A DNA stretch of 64,000 nucleotides from Epiperipatus broadwayi (Eukaryota > Onychophora > Udeonychophora > Euonychophora > Peripatidae): NCBI GenBank assembly GCA_028023455.1, contig JAQFVV010012423.1, forward strand, positions 6,366,269-6,430,268. The letters run 5' to 3'. Below the pieces are notes generated by a model that searched no databases, was not told the origin of the DNA, and was given only the letters and a program-made list of their open reading frames with translations. Numbering within the stretch: position 1 is the first letter of the stretch; the number at the start of each line of letters is the position of its first letter. Position numbers and translations under genes: made by a program. Below are positions 36,277 through 46,533 of the stretch, in pieces.

Positions 36277-36471
36277 TAAAACAGGCAAAATTCACTATAC
36301 GTATTGCCACACACAGCAAACTACAGTAAGGCCACAAGCCAGAAACTAGTCTGGAGATATTGGATGAGTAGGCACTAGATGGGGATATTATGCACAAGCC
36401 TCTGGCAATCATTGATTACTCTAGCTTACTGTGCGTGGCAATACGTATAGTGAGTTTTGCTTGTTTTAAAA
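36277..36471 (+). mobile_element. Element Y, copy 2, with hammerhead remnant
   Basis: The ends form a perfect-looking inverted repeat of about 40 bp: AAAACAGGCAAAATTCACTA, then TACGTATTGCCAC at the left, mirrored by GTGGCAATACGTA, then TAGTGAGTTTTGC at the right. The centre is the same block as in copy 1 (GGCCAC, GAAACTAGTCTGG, AGTAGGCACTAGATGGGGAT). The CTGATGA core has been lost, so the ribozyme is dead here. Confidence 0.7.
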
Positions 36472-36474
36472 CAG

Positions 36475-36570
36475 TTATATACAAGCATAAGAAGTGGTAG
36501 TCATGTGATGTTCATTAATTTATCATATATATAAAGTCACATGATCACCATCTCTTATGCTAGCATATAA
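36475..36570. mobile_element. Hairpin element Z, 96 bp
   Basis: Arms TTATATACAAGCATAAGAAG and the mirrored CTCTTATGCTAGCATATAA, continuing through TCATGTGA and TCACATGA. The loop is about 27 bases. The arm motif GGTGATCATGTGATGTTTAG also occurs inside element Y copy 1 (33833) and, inverted, near 31395, so it is a dispersed unit. It is wedged between two element-Y derivatives. Confidence 0.65.
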
Positions 36571-36576
36571 CTTATC

Positions 36577-36651
36577 AAACAGGCAAAATTCTTCATTGAT
36601 TACTCTGGTTGGCACAGGGTGGCACTACTGTATGGAGAGTTTTGCCTGTTT
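36577..36651 (+). mobile_element. Element Y, copy 3, internally deleted
   Basis: The left end AAACAGGCAAAATTC is followed directly by the right terminal portion: TTGATTACTC, then CACAGGGTGGCACTACTGTA, then GAGTTTTGCCTGTTT. The hammerhead and body are gone. It shows that the Y ends can be joined with nothing between. Confidence 0.65.
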
Positions 36652-37990
36652 ATATATAAAGTCTTTGGCAATATTTTGTTTACCTGAAGAATGCCAATAT
36701 TTTGAAGGAAAAAGAACTACTTTAAGTACGTTTATACTTATAGAATATTGTTTACTAAGAAAAATTATTTACACAGAGAGTGATATCAAAACAAGTCAAA
36801 AACGTAAGATGTTTTTAAATAAATGTCGAATTTTATACCTTGTGTTTTTTATCAATCAATAATGAGCAATAAATCATGCAAAGATTTGCGTAGTTGTCTC
36901 TATAGTGATTTTATTAAAAAGTTGGACTATTTTAATTACAAATTCAAAATTTAAAAGAAAAAAATGCAAAAAGATTTTTTTAAAAAAATTAATAACCATG
37001 TGTTTAAAAAAATGAAATAAATGTTCAAATAAAATTCTGGATTTTTAATACACTCACAATCAGATGAAAGTTTTCCGTTTTTTTTTGTTTTTTTAATGTT
37101 CTAAGAAAGATTTTAGTCTCATCATTGGATCCGAATGTAAAAAATAAATAAATGTTCAATTCAATTTTATTTACTATACTTAATAATGCATATGGTTTTA
37201 GTACTCTAAACAGTTTTATAAAAAAAACAGCAGTTTATTCTGTGTGATGGAAATTGTTATAATAGATTTAATTTGAATTATATTGAAATAAAATCATCAT
37301 TTCTTTTTTTTTGTTTTTTGATGAATCAAGTACTTTGAAATGTGTTATTATTATATGAAAAACTTAATTGAGGCCATCTTTATCAAAATTTAAATGTAGA
37401 AGAAAAACAATATAGTGAGTGTAAAAAAGGGAATTAATTGTAATCAATTGGTTATTGCTTGCAAAAGCTCATGTAAAAATATTTTTCACATTGAATGTGT
37501 TAAACGTGAAATAATTCTTTTATTTGCTATATGTTAATTTTCCAATATTAGACAAAATGGAGGGTACTACAGTTAGCTTTAATACTATTTTAAAAACCCT
37601 TGGGGAAATAATAATTTTCAGAGTGGTTGCATAAAAGGTTTCCTGTCTTAAATAATTTAATTTTAAAAATTGATTAGCCCACACAGAAAGTGGAAAATTA
37701 ATTCAAGAAAATATATTATTGACAGCTATTATTTATAAAGAAAATTATAAATACTTTTCGAATATGAAACAATGAAAGCAACAACTTATTTTTTTATGCA
37801 AACCAAATAAGAATATTTTGTTAAATAAGCTACAGGATAATTCAGAAATCAAAGTAGTAATATAGATCATTTTTATCTTATCATGTGATCATGTAATAAC
37901 TGATAAAAATAGTATATCATTGAAGATGATATTCCAGGAAATAATATCCTTTTGAATGATATCATAAATAAAGACATTATAAAAGATAAA
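36652..37990. other. AT-rich DNA, no gene recognised
   Basis: The 101-codon frame at 36557-36862 begins inside element Y and has no domain. The remainder is low-complexity AT-rich sequence. Confidence 0.4.
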
Positions 37991-40050
37991 ATTAAAAAAA
38001 CCGAAATCTGCTTCTCATTTGGACACAAATATGCAAAATGTATATGAGAATAAATGAGGTTTTGGAATCTTAAATAAAGATAAAAAACAACTGAAAATCT
38101 GTGAAATCGTTGATTTTATTTTAGTTGATTGCTCAAAAAAGAATAAAAAGCATGAGTCATTACATATTAAAAAAGTCAAGTCTAAAAATCTAATAACAGA
38201 ATTGTTTTGTGGGGTAATTTTAAAGCTATTAAACCAAAAGATAAATATAAAATATTTTTTTGAATAGAATCTGTGGATATTTCAGTAAGTGATATTGAAA
38301 CTTATATAAATGGCAAAATCAATGATACAATTTTTTGTTATAAATTAAAAAATACAAATCATTAATTATTTTATATATCTGTTATGCAATGATTTATTAA
38401 ACTGTTCATTCTGGCGTGAAAAGCTTCATTATATCCATTTCATTGACCATTTAACATATGGAACTGGATTAGAAGATATTGATCAAGCAAAAACTTCAGA
38501 AAAGTCTCTCTGATGATGTACAAAAATAATGATTGTATAAATTGTGTATATCAGACTACCAGATGACTTTCTATCATATTTAATGATCTTTATCATGCAG
38601 TTGTAATTGAGAATTATGATTTAATTATAACAAAAACATTGTTAAATAGTTATTTGGATAAGCCAATATATTGACACTAAGTGTCAGGTGTTCAGAAAAG
38701 ACCAAGAAGTGGAAGTGTTCTTATAGCACTAAAAAAATGTTTTATAGTGAGATTACTATTGAGATTGATGTTATTGAATCTATTTGAGTTGAGATTTCAC
38801 TGCCACATGAAAATAAATTATTAATTGGTAATTTATATATTTTTCCAAATATGGTACTAAGTCAGCTGCATTTGATATTAGAAACTTTGGAGAATAAGTT
38901 AGTCTCTTCCAAAAATTATATATTACTAATGGGAGTTTTAATGTTTTCTGCAAATGGAAATATATATTTAGATCATTATTTATGGCAGAGTAGAATTTTT
39001 TATTCTGTTTGGTCTTGACTCAATTTAATTTTGTGTTTAATGGTTTTAAGAAAATATTTGATATAATTTTGACTAATTTTATTTATTTAGATTGTAAAAA
39101 GGAATCACCATCATCCATGTTTAGAATTTTTTATAGATATACATTTTGTGAAATGGCTAATGTTATTCAAACACACAGAAATTATTTAAAAAATTGTTAT
39201 TTGAGTTTTTATTATGATGTCTTGAATTTTAAATGGAGAGACATTTGTTCTTTAAATGATATTGGTAAAGCTGTAATAAACTCTAATGATGCTATGATAA
39301 ACATCATGGATAAAAAAACGAAATCACTTGTTTACTGGAACAATTTTAGGAAATTATTTTGATGTGAAGAAAAAGTCTGTTATTGTTTGTATATTGATAA
39401 TGTGCAGAGAAATATTAGGTCGGATTCAAAGTGTTTTTAATCATATGTTAGAGGTTTTGCTGGTATCAAATTTAAACCAGTGAATATTGTTTCAGATAAC
39501 TCTTAAATACAAAAGATTCTAGAAAATGATTTTTTTTTGTAGTCAAATTGCTAATTTTGTAGCATAATAGGTTTACAGATATTATTCAGATAACAGAGAT
39601 AACAAATGAAGAGGTAATTAATGCTATTAAGGATATAAATGATAATTAATCTGTTTCTATTGGTAATATTCCTATGTTCATTATCAAGGATTGTTCAGAG
39701 TTTCTCACTACATTGTTTTTACAAAAAATCTGTTGTTTTTTTATATGTATAAACTTTTTGTAATGGATCCAATTTGGAAAAAGGGATGTAAAAATGAACC
39801 AAAATATTCTAGGATACTATCAATGTTAGGCAGTAATTCAAAATTTTTTGAAAGATGTATATATAATACTTTATTATTTCATGTTATAAGATGTATATCC
39901 ACTTTTCAGCATTGATTTATTTCAAACAGATCAGTGGAGACAAAATTGAAACAATGTTTGATCATACAGCTAATGCTATAAATGAACAAGATTGTTTGGA
40001 TATATATATATTTTGATCTTAGTAAGGTTATTAGTATGGTAATTCATAAC
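37991..40050 (+). mobile_element. Jockey/CR1-like LINE, 5' part, split by a gypsy insertion
   Basis: Decayed plus-strand LINE. The order is a possible ORF1 tail (CFSFGHKYAKC near 38010), an APE endonuclease (38600-39100), linker, and the start of the RT (39590-40040). The RT stops in DLSKVISMVIHN, the usual DLSKAFDTVNHN motif, at 40010-40050. It resumes at 43271 with LLSKLNCLGFSSYL, the exact continuation of that motif. The gap holds a complete LTR element. Confidence 0.8.
38600..39365 (+). pseudogene. LINE APE endonuclease and linker, decayed
   Basis: Frames give NYDLIITKTLLNS (cf. the ETWL motif, here KTLL), VLIALKK, then in another frame KLLIGNLYIFPN and ILLMGVLM (the GDFN position, lost). 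FVFNGFKKIFDIILTNFIYL follows near 39030. The 117-codon frame 39009-39362 covers the linker with KWRDICSLNDIGKAVINSND. Catalytic residues are gone. Confidence 0.65.
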
Positions 40051-40091
40051 ATTTTTTACCTGCTATATATATATATATATATACACACACT

Positions 40092-40760
40092 TGTGTATAT
40101 ATATTATTAAAAATAAATAAAGATGTGTGTATACAAATATGTAATGTAGATATGCTAGAATATTTCAGAAATAAATTTAGATAATTAATTGTGCAGAAAA
40201 AGAAACTTATTAAAAATAATAAGTTAATTTGCATGTCTGTAGAGGTCCCTACTATCGCATTTTTATACGCATGTGCTTGAGGCTACAGCCTTAATGAATA
40301 TTATATATGCAAAATAGCAAATCTGATAAAAAGTCCGCAAAAAAATTAAGTAAGGGAAGAACAAAAATAATAAACTATTGGAAAGATAAACAAGTGAAAG
40401 TGAAATTGTTCAGAAAATAAATAAAGAAGAGCTCTAGTCAAGAATCCAATTGGACTATCTCTTAATTGTATATGTGAGCCAATTATACTTACAAAATTAT
40501 AGAGTTACAAATTACAGAGGACAAAAACTTTATAGATATTAAATATCTAAGGAGATATGAACTTAAAAGGATCTGAGTGATCTTATTCTCAACTAGCAAT
40601 TAGCAAGTTGAAATTATTAATATCTTACTAAAACTATTATTATTATTCAGAGTAAATAAACTCTTGAAGTTTTATTTAATTAGGCTTTATTGTTTTTTTT
40701 TCTTATTTAAAAAATATAATTATCCAGCTGCCAACTGACAACATGGCCCTGGATATATTA
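40092..40760 (+). repeat. 5' LTR of gypsy-type element
   Basis: Aligns with 42569-43270 along its whole length. Shared blocks are TATTAAAAATAAAT, TGTAGATATGCTAGAATATT, TAATTGTGCAGAAAAAGAAA, GAAGAGCTCTAGTCAAGAAT and CATGGCCCTGGATATATTA. It starts TGTGTATA. The two LTRs differ at many sites and by an insertion of about 110 bp in the 3' LTR, so the insertion is old. Confidence 0.8.
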
Positions 40761-40950
40761 TTTAGTGCAGTCAACAGGATAACTTGTGAGGCTTGAAAAT
40801 ATTATTTGGCACAGTTTCACAGTCTAATCTGTGAGGCTTGGATTTTATTTGTTGCAGTTCAACAGTCTAAACTGTGAGACCTAAAGTATATTATTTAACA
40901 ATAGATCAACAGTTTAACTTATGATGCTTAGATAATGATTAGTTGGAGAT
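40761..40950 (+). repeat. Tandem repeats of about 46 bp in the gypsy leader
   Basis: Four degenerate units. Each has a GCAGTC- or CACAGTTTCA-like start, an ACAGTCTAA-like centre, and CTGTGAGGCTTGG or a variant. The unit start (TTAGTGCAGTCAACAGGAT) lies directly after the 5' LTR, where the primer binding site must be, and resembles the GGCGCAGTCGGTAGGAT type of site. The primer-site region itself therefore seems to have been amplified. Confidence 0.6.
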
Positions 40951-41089
40951 ATTAAATTTAGCGGTGTGGTGAACTGAAAATGCAGAACATGAGAACAATG
41001 TTTGATATACAAAATCTAGGTCAATGGCAAATATATACTAATCATATTAAAAAGTATATGCCTATGAATGGAATAACAGAGGGTAAACT

Positions 41090-42300
41090 TTAAATTGCAA
41101 TGCTATTATAAATGTCCAGCAAAGATGTCTTGAATGTGGCAAATCATTTATGTGATTCCAAGCCACCAGAGGAAATACCCTATGAAGAGTTATTGATAAA
41201 ACTAAATACCTATTTTAAACCCATAATGTCAAAATTTATGGCATGTGTTTGTTTTTGAGGGAGGGTACAATTAAAAAATGAAAATGTACATGAATATGAC
41301 TTGGTCCTTGAAAATCGGTGAAAAATTGTGAATGTCAAAATTTTATTGATGAAATGCTGCTCGTTCAGCTACTATGAGGAATAAGAGATGTAAAGATTAC
41401 AGAACTATTACTAAGTGAGAAGAAATTAACATAAAAAAAGTCACTATTAAATGGTCATTAGCCTATGAAGCCATGATGGATCATATGAAAACTTTCAGAA
41501 ATGAAAAAGAGAGAAATTCTTCAGAAATGAGTATAAATGTGGGAAAACCACAAGAGATAAGTAAAAAGTTAAAAAATCTCCTAATTGTTATTGTGGAAAA
41601 ACAGGACATTTAAAACCTAATACAGATTTAAAACAAAAAAGGATTTTAATTGCAAACTTAAAAGTCATTTATCAATATGTAAGTAACAAATGACAAAGTA
41701 GGATTTATAGTGAAATCATAAATCAAAGGAAAGAATGCCTAAAAAGTTGAAATTTATAAACAAATTGAAAGATACTAATGATGTAATCAAAATATAAAAT
41801 GGAGATTGATATCAGGCAGGGAATACCATTAATATCATGGAAAGACTAAAATATTTGTAGAAAGGCAAATGTAATTGAGAAATTGAAAAACTCTATGGTG
41901 ATTATGTCAGATGTAAATGGCAACTGTATAACAATTAGAGGAATGGTTATAGTATCTGTAGTGATAAATAGCTATAGAAAACAATTACCATTATATGTAG
42001 CAGAATGAAATATTAAAGCATTATTAGGAAAAAGTTGGTTTAAGCTATTCAGAATAAGTATCAGACATGATAAAACTGCAATAGTAAAAATAAATGCCCC
42101 AAAATATTTTCTACTGCTATATAAGTTAAAATCCAAAATAGTTAACAGCAAAACAGTTCCAAATAAAAGTAGAAAGAAAAATGACTATTTGAAAAATGTA
42201 AAATTTACTGTGAACCAAAGTGTAAGAATTAAAGATGTAATAAAGAGGCAATGGCTACTAGGAATAATTACGAAAATAGTATCAGAACAAATACTTAAAC
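41090..42300 (+). pseudogene. Gypsy gag and protease remnant
   Basis: Frames give DVLNVANHLCDSKPPEEIPY with KLNTYFKP, then GRVQLKNENVHEYDL, typical of gypsy capsid. A zinc knuckle follows near 41600 (CGKTGHLKPN, then further cysteines in another frame). A protease-like region follows (NGNCITIRGMVIVSV, PLYVAE, ALLGKSWFK; 41910-42040). Stops and frameshifts are frequent. In an intact element these form the particle and process the polyprotein. Confidence 0.65.
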
Positions 42301-42555
42301 AAGGTTAGAAGATGGATGAGTATTTAAATGTCATATTAACCATATTAAAGATTGGAGAACAGAACCATTAGAAGATGCAATGATTATTCTGAACTCAGAA
42401 AAAAAAAATCAGATTGATATTTCTGATGAAACTGAATTAAAAACCCCAGTTGATTCTCCTGTTCGAGAAGCTATCGAAGTCAATACTAAGGGAAGAGAAA
42501 ATACTACAGGGCCAGAAAATTTATTTGCATATAAGTTCTGCATATTTCTGAAGTA
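42180..42555 (+). pseudogene. Gypsy integrase C-terminal tail
   Basis: Right after the protease remnant the frame reads VNQSVRIKD, RQWLLGIITKIVS and, after a shift, VFKCHINHIKDWRTEP. This is the SH3-like end of a gypsy integrase (W-x-x-G-x-I, then the R/K-H-x-N-x-I block). The catalytic domains that should lie between are absent, which locates the internal deletion to about 42.1 kb. Confidence 0.6.
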
Positions 42556-42568
42556 GAAGGAGGAATGA

Positions 42569-43270
42569 TGTGTATACACATATATACTTTATTAAAAATA
42601 AATAATGGTGTGTGCATTCAGGCATTTAATGTAGATATGCTAGAATATTCCAGAAATAAATTAAATAATTAATTATGCAGAAAAAGAAACATACTGAAAA
42701 TAGCAACAGACTAATATGTGTGTAAAAAAAAAAAAGTTCTTTTATGCAAAATAGCAAAGCTGATAAAAAGTCTATAGAAGAATTAAGTGAGGGAAGAACA
42801 AAAATAAATTAATGAAAGTGAAATTGTTCTGAAAATAAATAAAGAAGAGCTCTAGTCAAGAATCTAATTGGACTATCTCTGAATTATGTATATGAGCAAA
42901 TTGTGCTATAAAAATTATAGTTATTGGAGGGGATTTAAACCCAAACTTTCAAGATTCCTTCAGTCATCCACTCCACTTTATACAACCAATATATCTAGCT
43001 TAAGTATATGTACTATACTTACATTTAAAGTTACAGAGTAAAGAGACTTTATAGATATGAAATCTGTAAAGAGGTATGAACTTTAAAGAGTTTGAGTGAT
43101 CTTATTCTCAACTAGCAATGAGAAAGTTGAAATTACCAATATCTTACTAATACAATTATTATTATTCAGAACAAATAAACTCTTGAAGTTGTATTTAAAC
43201 TTTGTTGCTTTTTTATTTAATAAAAACATATTTCCTGTTGCCAAGTAACTGCATGGCCCTGGATATATTA
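42569..43270 (+). repeat. 3' LTR of gypsy-type element
   Basis: Partner of the 5' LTR. It begins TGTGTATACACA just after the polypurine tract and ends in CCTGGATATATTA. It contains an extra block of about 110 bp (42905-43020) absent from the 5' LTR. Confidence 0.8.
42926..42990 (-). mobile_element. tRNA-like SINE head inside the 3' LTR
   Basis: On the minus strand, an A-box-like block (TTGTATAAAGTGGAGTGG) is followed about 25 bases later by a B box GGGTTTAAATCCC. In between is GACTGAAGGAATCTTGAAAG. The block is the main difference between the two LTRs, so a short SINE insertion explains it. The tail is unclear. Confidence 0.5.
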
Positions 43271-43650
43271 TTATCTAAATTAAATTGTCTGGGTTTTTCT
43301 TCCTATCTTTTATTATGCTTTAAATCCTATTTAACTGATTGTCCAAATTATGTTTATTACACATTTAGTAAATTTGAAATGTATATACTACTATAAAAGT
43401 GGAGTTTCTCATGGAAGGATTCTTGGATCCATTTTGTTTTTATTACATACTTATGAAATATTTCAAATTGTTAATAATTGTAATATTTTATAATTTTCTG
43501 GTGATGTAAAGTTATTTCTTATAATTGATAATTTATCTGGTTATTTAAGATTGCATAGATCTGAAAATCAGATGATTGTTAATATTGAGAAAACCTTCAT
43601 TGTCATATTTAATAAAATGGATTCTGTTCACACATTTATATATATTGTGA
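43271..43650 (+). pseudogene. LINE reverse transcriptase, 3' part after the insertion
   Basis: It resumes with LLSKLNCLGFSSYLLLCFK and SYLTD, then, after a stop, GVSHGRILGSILFL, the GVPQGSILGPLLFL motif. FSGDVKLF at 43490-43520 stands where the catalytic YADD-type motif should be, so the active site is mutated. IVNIEKTFIVIFNK then matches the N-x-x-K-T region. The copy fades out after about 43.65 kb. Confidence 0.75.
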
Positions 43651-46436
43651 ATAAAGTCTGTTGTAGTAGACAGTACCGTACATTATTATCTCTATTATAA
43701 TTTGCACTCTAGAAAATTAGCACACAGTAGTACTATACTAAATAGTAATTAAATATTTTAATAAGTCATTATTATGCAAATGAACTGATAGAAAAAGGGG
43801 CAGCAGGCTGTGTGTGAAAGAGAGACAGAAAAAACAAATCTAAATCATGAAAGACTGTTTAAATTTGATGTAAAAAAGTTGTGTTAAAGTTTATAATATT
43901 TGTATGTAAAAAAAAAACAAATAATGGAAATATATAGATAATGCAGACTATATTATTTTTATTATTGTTGTATGTGAGTATAACATATTCCCACATGGTA
44001 ATGTGCATGATTTACAAGAGTAAAGTGAATGAACATGAGTATTGAGTTTTAGATTGTCTCAGTGTTCATTTAATTAATACTTGATACTTATTCAGCTAAT
44101 ATCATTTGAGATACTTCCATGTACACTGCAGAATGGCTGCAGTTGACAGCTTATCAGAGAATCTGTGTGCAATTGAAAGAATAATGTAATACTAAGAATG
44201 GCACTCTCAAGTCACAATATTCATGAGTTTGTGTTAATAATGCTTTCGCATGGAATTTTTATGTTAAACTTTAGAGAAAATTAAAATTTACACAGACTAT
44301 TCTAATCGTTATTACTTTATTGCTTACAAACTTTTCGTAAAAGATCTTTATATACTGTTGATCATGAAATATCTTCAAGCAACCACATTATCTGCTCTAA
44401 TATTCAGTTTATTTATACCTTTCACTACAAATTTAACTGATGTAATAACTTATCTACTAATGTGTATGCCCAATCATTGACATAAACCAAACAAAAATTT
44501 GTTGCAGATTAAATAGATTTTAAAAAATTTTAATAATATGTTTACCATTCTTCAGTTTGAGGTTGTCACTTTTAATTGATGGTTACCTAGCAACAACATT
44601 ACTAGGCACATTTCTCCACTTATTACATGGAGATTCCTCTCTTATTCCTTTGTTTATGAAAATATTAATATACTATATATACATGTAATTAAGGAAAACA
44701 GTCCACTCTCCCTCAGACTTTATGTATATAAAAAGGTGTATGCTAAAATTTAAAGCATTTAGATAAGCTACGCACTTGGCACGCGTTAATATATTATGAA
44801 ATTTTAGTCAATATACTTGTTTTTATAACAAATAATTTAATTATATAGAATTGATTTGAAAATTAGCTGATTTTCCTTTTTAAAAAATCGTATTTTCTGA
44901 GCCAGATATTACTTTAAATAAATAACACTATAAGAATAATGGAAAACAAAAAAATATTAAACATCAAAAAAATGTATACTAGAAAGAATTTATAAATACG
45001 TCCTAAATTCCTACGAATTTTGTTTCAACCTTTTGTTCAGGTAAAATTGTTAATAGAGCAAGAAATCAGTTTTATGGCATTACAGAATAGAGATGTTTTT
45101 TTCTTTTTGCTTCCGCTTGATGAAATTTCTCTCCGCACTAACTTCTGCTACGTGAAGCATTATTAAAATACGAAATGAAATATATTAGGCATGCTTGTTA
45201 ATTAGTTTATATTTGCTGGAAATTTAAATGATCCTAATATATTGAAAGACCTCCTACAAAAATTTTACCATGTTGTAAACAATCTTTACATTATTTCATT
45301 CTAATTAATTAATTAAAATTTTAATTAAATATATATATAATTATTCTTAGATTTTATTTTGCTATCCTAAACAGGGTTTTAACAAGCGTAGTTAAATAAA
45401 ATGTTCGGGAAGGGGGTTCATATAAAGTTCGAGCACCAAAAATATTAGAATTGGAGCTGTACTTTATGATCCTTGAGCTATAACGCCTCCATAAAATTAT
45501 GTAGGGAAGAGAGTATAGTTTCTACCCAGGGCTATATTACGCAGGAGCACAAACACTAATTTGGTTCTTAAAACAATTTTGTGGAAAATTAGAGTTAAAA
45601 AATAAGTTGATTCTAAATTATCAATTTTAACATGTATTTTTTCAAAGTAAAAAAAAAAATTATAGTAGCAACTCTTAAATAACATCATTAATTAGTAATA
45701 TGTGTAGACTATATGTAATAATATAATGCAGTCATACATACATGTATATAATATCAAATCTATGCACACGTACATATAAACATTTTGCACACCTACAGAT
45801 ATATATACATCAAGCAGAAAGATATAGTAATCACTTGTATTGAGAAGTGTGGAAGAAATGCTAAATTTTACATAAGGATAATTTAGGTGTTATGTGTGCG
45901 TACAATAAATAATAGTACAGTATTATAACTTAACAAGCATATCTTCAAATATTCTAGTTATCCTTCTCAATTAGATCCCTGTAGATAAGCATCAATAAAC
46001 TCTTTACAAATGTGTTGCAATAATTATAAATATTATTTTCAACTACAAATAACATAATAGTCATATCATTTTCAAAATAATACATTTCTACGAAAAAATA
46101 ATCATATTCTAGTTAGATTATTAATTCAAATCGGAGGATATTCTGCTTATAATTAGTATTTATGAAGCAAAACATTTCTAAGTTCTAATCAGCATAAAAC
46201 ATGACTAAGATATACTGAAATTCAATATTAAAATTAAATATGTAATGTGCAAGCAACTTTTGCTTTTGCTCACATTTTTGTCCACACAAACACATTGATC
46301 AAGCAACTTAATGATAGATATATAGACACTTCATTCATTCTTCTTCCATCAACATCTATTTTGATGTACCAGCTTTAAAGTTTGTACAAATGATATTATT
46401 CTGTATTATTATTACTATTTTGAATATATATATATA
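43651..46436. other. AT-rich DNA, no gene recognised
   Basis: No domain in any short frame. A 45.39-45.54 kb patch is less AT-rich and contains GTTCGAGCACC, reminiscent of a T arm, but no full tRNA-like fold could be built. TA, CA and GTA-rich low-complexity runs occur near 45.7 kb. Confidence 0.4.
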
Positions 46437-46487
46437 TGTCATATTATTATTACTATTTGCGGGATATTCCGTGTAGTGAAAAAGCTA

Positions 46488-46533
46488 AATGCTGACGTTT
46501 CAGTACAATATCAAGTACCTTCCTCAGAGCGTC
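46488..46533 (-). ncRNA. Hammerhead ribozyme motif, PLE2 long copy
   Basis: On the minus strand, starting at the PLE stop region: GCT (stem I), CTGAGGA (matches CTGANGA), stem II AGGTAC and GTACT with one bulged G around TTGATATT, GAA, the palindrome ACGT, C (cleavage base), then AGC closing stem I. All core letters are intact. The very short self-complementary stem III is the known minimal form in PLEs, expected to act as a dimer. Stem I is only three base pairs. Confidence 0.7.

Larger units (their letters stand above)
40092..43270 (+). mobile_element. Internally deleted Ty3/gypsy-type retrotransposon nested in a LINE
   Basis: The layout is 5' LTR (40092-40760), a leader with tandem repeats, gag, protease remnant, the last part of integrase, a purine-rich tract (AGTAGAAGGAGGAATGA, 42552-42568) and 3' LTR (42569-43270). 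Reverse transcriptase, RNase H and most of integrase are missing, so the copy is non-autonomous. It interrupts a LINE RT frame at the conserved SKAFD-type motif, which fixes the order of events: LINE first, gypsy second. The left flank is a TA/CA run (40064-40090), which hides the target duplication. Confidence 0.8.

Noticed and set aside
42425-42440. CTGATGAAACTGA in the gypsy element
   Set aside because: Part of the pol reading frame; no stem II.
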